64,000 nt of DNA. Origin: Haemophilus sp. HMSC068C11. GTDB lineage: Bacteria > Pseudomonadota > Gammaproteobacteria > Enterobacterales > Pasteurellaceae. The stretch covers positions 388,075-452,074 of the forward strand of contig NZ_KV820375.1 in NCBI RefSeq assembly GCF_001815355.1, read 5' to 3'. Positions 63,106-64,000 of this stretch are shown in pieces (the stretch's first letter is position 1; the number at the start of each line of letters is the position of its first letter). The notes below the pieces were generated by a model, which saw only the letters and a program-made list of their open reading frames with translations, had not been told where the DNA came from and did no database searches. The position numbers and the translations under genes were made by a program.

Positions 63106-63615
63106 TTATTGTTTTGCAATTTGTTTTTTATATTTCACTAATTTTTCTTTGATACGTTGACGTTTCAACGGTGAAAGATAATCTACAAATAAAATACCGT
63201 TCAAATGATCGATCTCATGTTGAATACAGATTGCTAATAAACCATCTGCATCAAGCGTAAATTCTTTTCCATGACGATCTAACGCTTTCACCGTGACTTT
63301 TTCTTTACGAGGTACTAAAGCACGGAATCCAGGAATAGATAAACAACCTTCTTCAATGCCTGTTTCACCTTCAGAAGCCAAAATTTCTGGATTGATCAAC
63401 ACTAATTGATTTTGTTTGTCACCTTCAATATCAATCGTAATAATACGCTGCAAGATATCTACCTGCGGTGCTGCAAGACCAATCCCTTCTTCTTGGTACA
63501 TCGTATCAAACATATCATCTACAATTTTACGAATGTCATCATTGACTTCTGCAACTGGCTCACAAACAACCTTTAGGTGATCATCTGGATAAATTAATAC
63601 ATTAAGTGCGGTCAT
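63106..63615 (-). CDS. def: Peptide deformylase
   Basis: Removes the N-formyl group from new proteins, paired with fmt. It has 169 residues with the three metal-site motifs [17 protein letters not shown] and QHEIDHLNG (Cys and two His ligands). First gene of the def-fmt-rsmB unit, about 120 bases from the 5S rRNA gene. An exact uptake signal overlaps its start region (63604-63612). Confidence 0.97.
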   Translation of the reverse strand: MTALNVLIYPDDHLKVVCEPVAEVNDDIRKIVDDMFDTMYQEEGIGLAAPQVDILQRIITIDIEGDKQNQLVLINPEILASEGETGIEEGCLSIPGFRALVPRKEKVTVKALDRHGKEFTLDADGLLAICIQHEIDHLNGILFVDYLSPLKRQRIKEKLVKYKKQIAKQ

Positions 63616-63649
63616 ATTTTCTCTTGTTTTATAAAAATTACAGCGGTGA

Positions 63650-63677
63650 TTGTATCATAGAATCAACGCTTTGCTAA
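63650..63677 (-). promoter_or_regulatory. Probable def promoter
   Basis: Minus strand: TTAGCA, about 16-17 bases, TACAAT (63650-63655). The leader would be about 30 bases. Matches are moderate. Confidence 0.45.
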
Positions 63678-63694
63678 AATATTGAAAATTCTAT

Positions 63695-63728
63695 AAACAA
63701 AAACCCCAAGCCATTCAGCTCGGGGTTC
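63695..63728 (-). terminator. rrn operon terminator after 5S
   Basis: AACCCC (63702-63707) and GGGGTT (63722-63727) with an inner AGC/GCT pairing; on the minus strand it ends GGGGTTTTTGTTT. It ends the rRNA operon and lies ahead of the def promoter. Confidence 0.8.
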
Positions 63729-63736
63729 ACATTCAG

Positions 63737-63852
63737 TACCTGGCGGTGTCCTACTCTCACATGGGGAAACCCCACACTACCATCGGCGCATCGGCGTTTC
63801 ACTTCTGAGTTCGGTATGGGGTCAGGTGGGACCACCGCTCTATCGCCGCCAA
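63737..63852 (-). rRNA. rrf: 5S ribosomal RNA
   Basis: Minus-strand sequence TTGGCGGCGATAGAGCGGTG through the invariant CCGAACTCAGAAGTGAAACG and ending CCGCCAGGTA, about 116 bases; the 5' and 3' ends pair (GGCGG/CCGCC). It is the promoter-distal gene of a ribosomal RNA operon whose 23S gene lies beyond the window edge. Confidence 0.95.
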
Positions 63853-64000
63853 GATTATTCCTTTAATAACTTTTCTCTATTCTGCTCTCACTATCTCTAG
63901 TGTCTCACAACCAAACAAGCTGATTCAACTTCAAAACTTTCTTCATCTCTGAGTTTCGTCTCGTTTATCCAACACCCAAAACCCTTGAGCGTTGTATAGT
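63853..64000 (-). other. 23S-5S spacer; 23S 3' end at or just past the window edge
   Basis: The minus strand begins ACTATACAACGCTCAAGGGT, corresponding to the place where E. coli 23S ends (CTTAACCTT then ACAACGCC). The final few bases of the window are therefore the 23S 3' end or its immediate border. No gene lies in the spacer. Confidence 0.75.

Overview
This window is a core-genome stretch from a Pasteurellaceae bacterium, most likely Haemophilus parainfluenzae or a close relative. Three things point there. The 9-base DNA uptake signal of the Haemophilus influenzae type (AAGTGCGGT) occurs 47 times by my hand count. The proteins match Haemophilus types closely, including the peroxiredoxin-glutaredoxin hybrid, the acid phosphatase lipoprotein e(P4) and the short GlpG. 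The base composition is A+T-rich. Species naming is inference from memory.

Layout. 1-16 kb: LPS heptose epimerase (partial), a thioredoxin-like protein, deoC, proS, the truD-surE-YqaA-lipoprotein-nlpD operon, rraB, a SIMPL-domain protein, slyD, heat-shock hslVU, aphA, rmuC, a YqhA-type membrane protein with a small lipoprotein, hslR and nudE. 16-25 kb: an OPT-family transporter, cysQ and the oxidative pentose-phosphate genes zwf, pgl and gnd. A small variable locus lies between pgl and gnd: an acetyltransferase, its truncated second copy, a lipoprotein and two orphan-like genes. 25-32 kb: srmB/trmN, pnuC, rapA and rluA. 32.4-46.4 kb: the complete S10, spc and alpha ribosomal-protein operons on the minus strand, with recognisable leaders and promoters. 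46.5-49.6 kb: ftsY-ftsE-ftsX. 49.7-58 kb: rsmD-trmL, an orphan CRP-linked intergenic region, glpG-glpR, the peroxiredoxin hybrid divergent from oxyR-fabR, e(P4) (hel) and ftsB-ispD-ispF. 58-63.6 kb: def-fmt-rsmB-(glycosyltransferase)-trkA-mscL, a widely conserved neighbourhood with one extra gene. The end holds a 5S rRNA and the 23S-5S spacer of a minus-strand rrn operon.

Regulation is the richest part. I see a sigma-32-type promoter for hslVU, five CRP-like sites (three with perfect half-sites, including those at pnuC/rapA and hel), an OxyR-type site between prdx and oxyR, the S4-binding alpha leader, a probable L4-controlled S10 leader with three tandem perfect hairpins, and a stringent-type spc promoter. 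Many terminators are built from inverted pairs of uptake signals. The ribosomal block is almost empty of uptake signals. I found no CRISPR array, prophage, insertion sequence, tRNA gene or defence system. The window is mostly ordinary core genome; the best candidates for novelty are the orphan CRP unit (50.8-51.2 kb), the pgl-gnd accessory locus, the nlpD N-terminal paralogue and the glycosyltransferase inserted before trkA.
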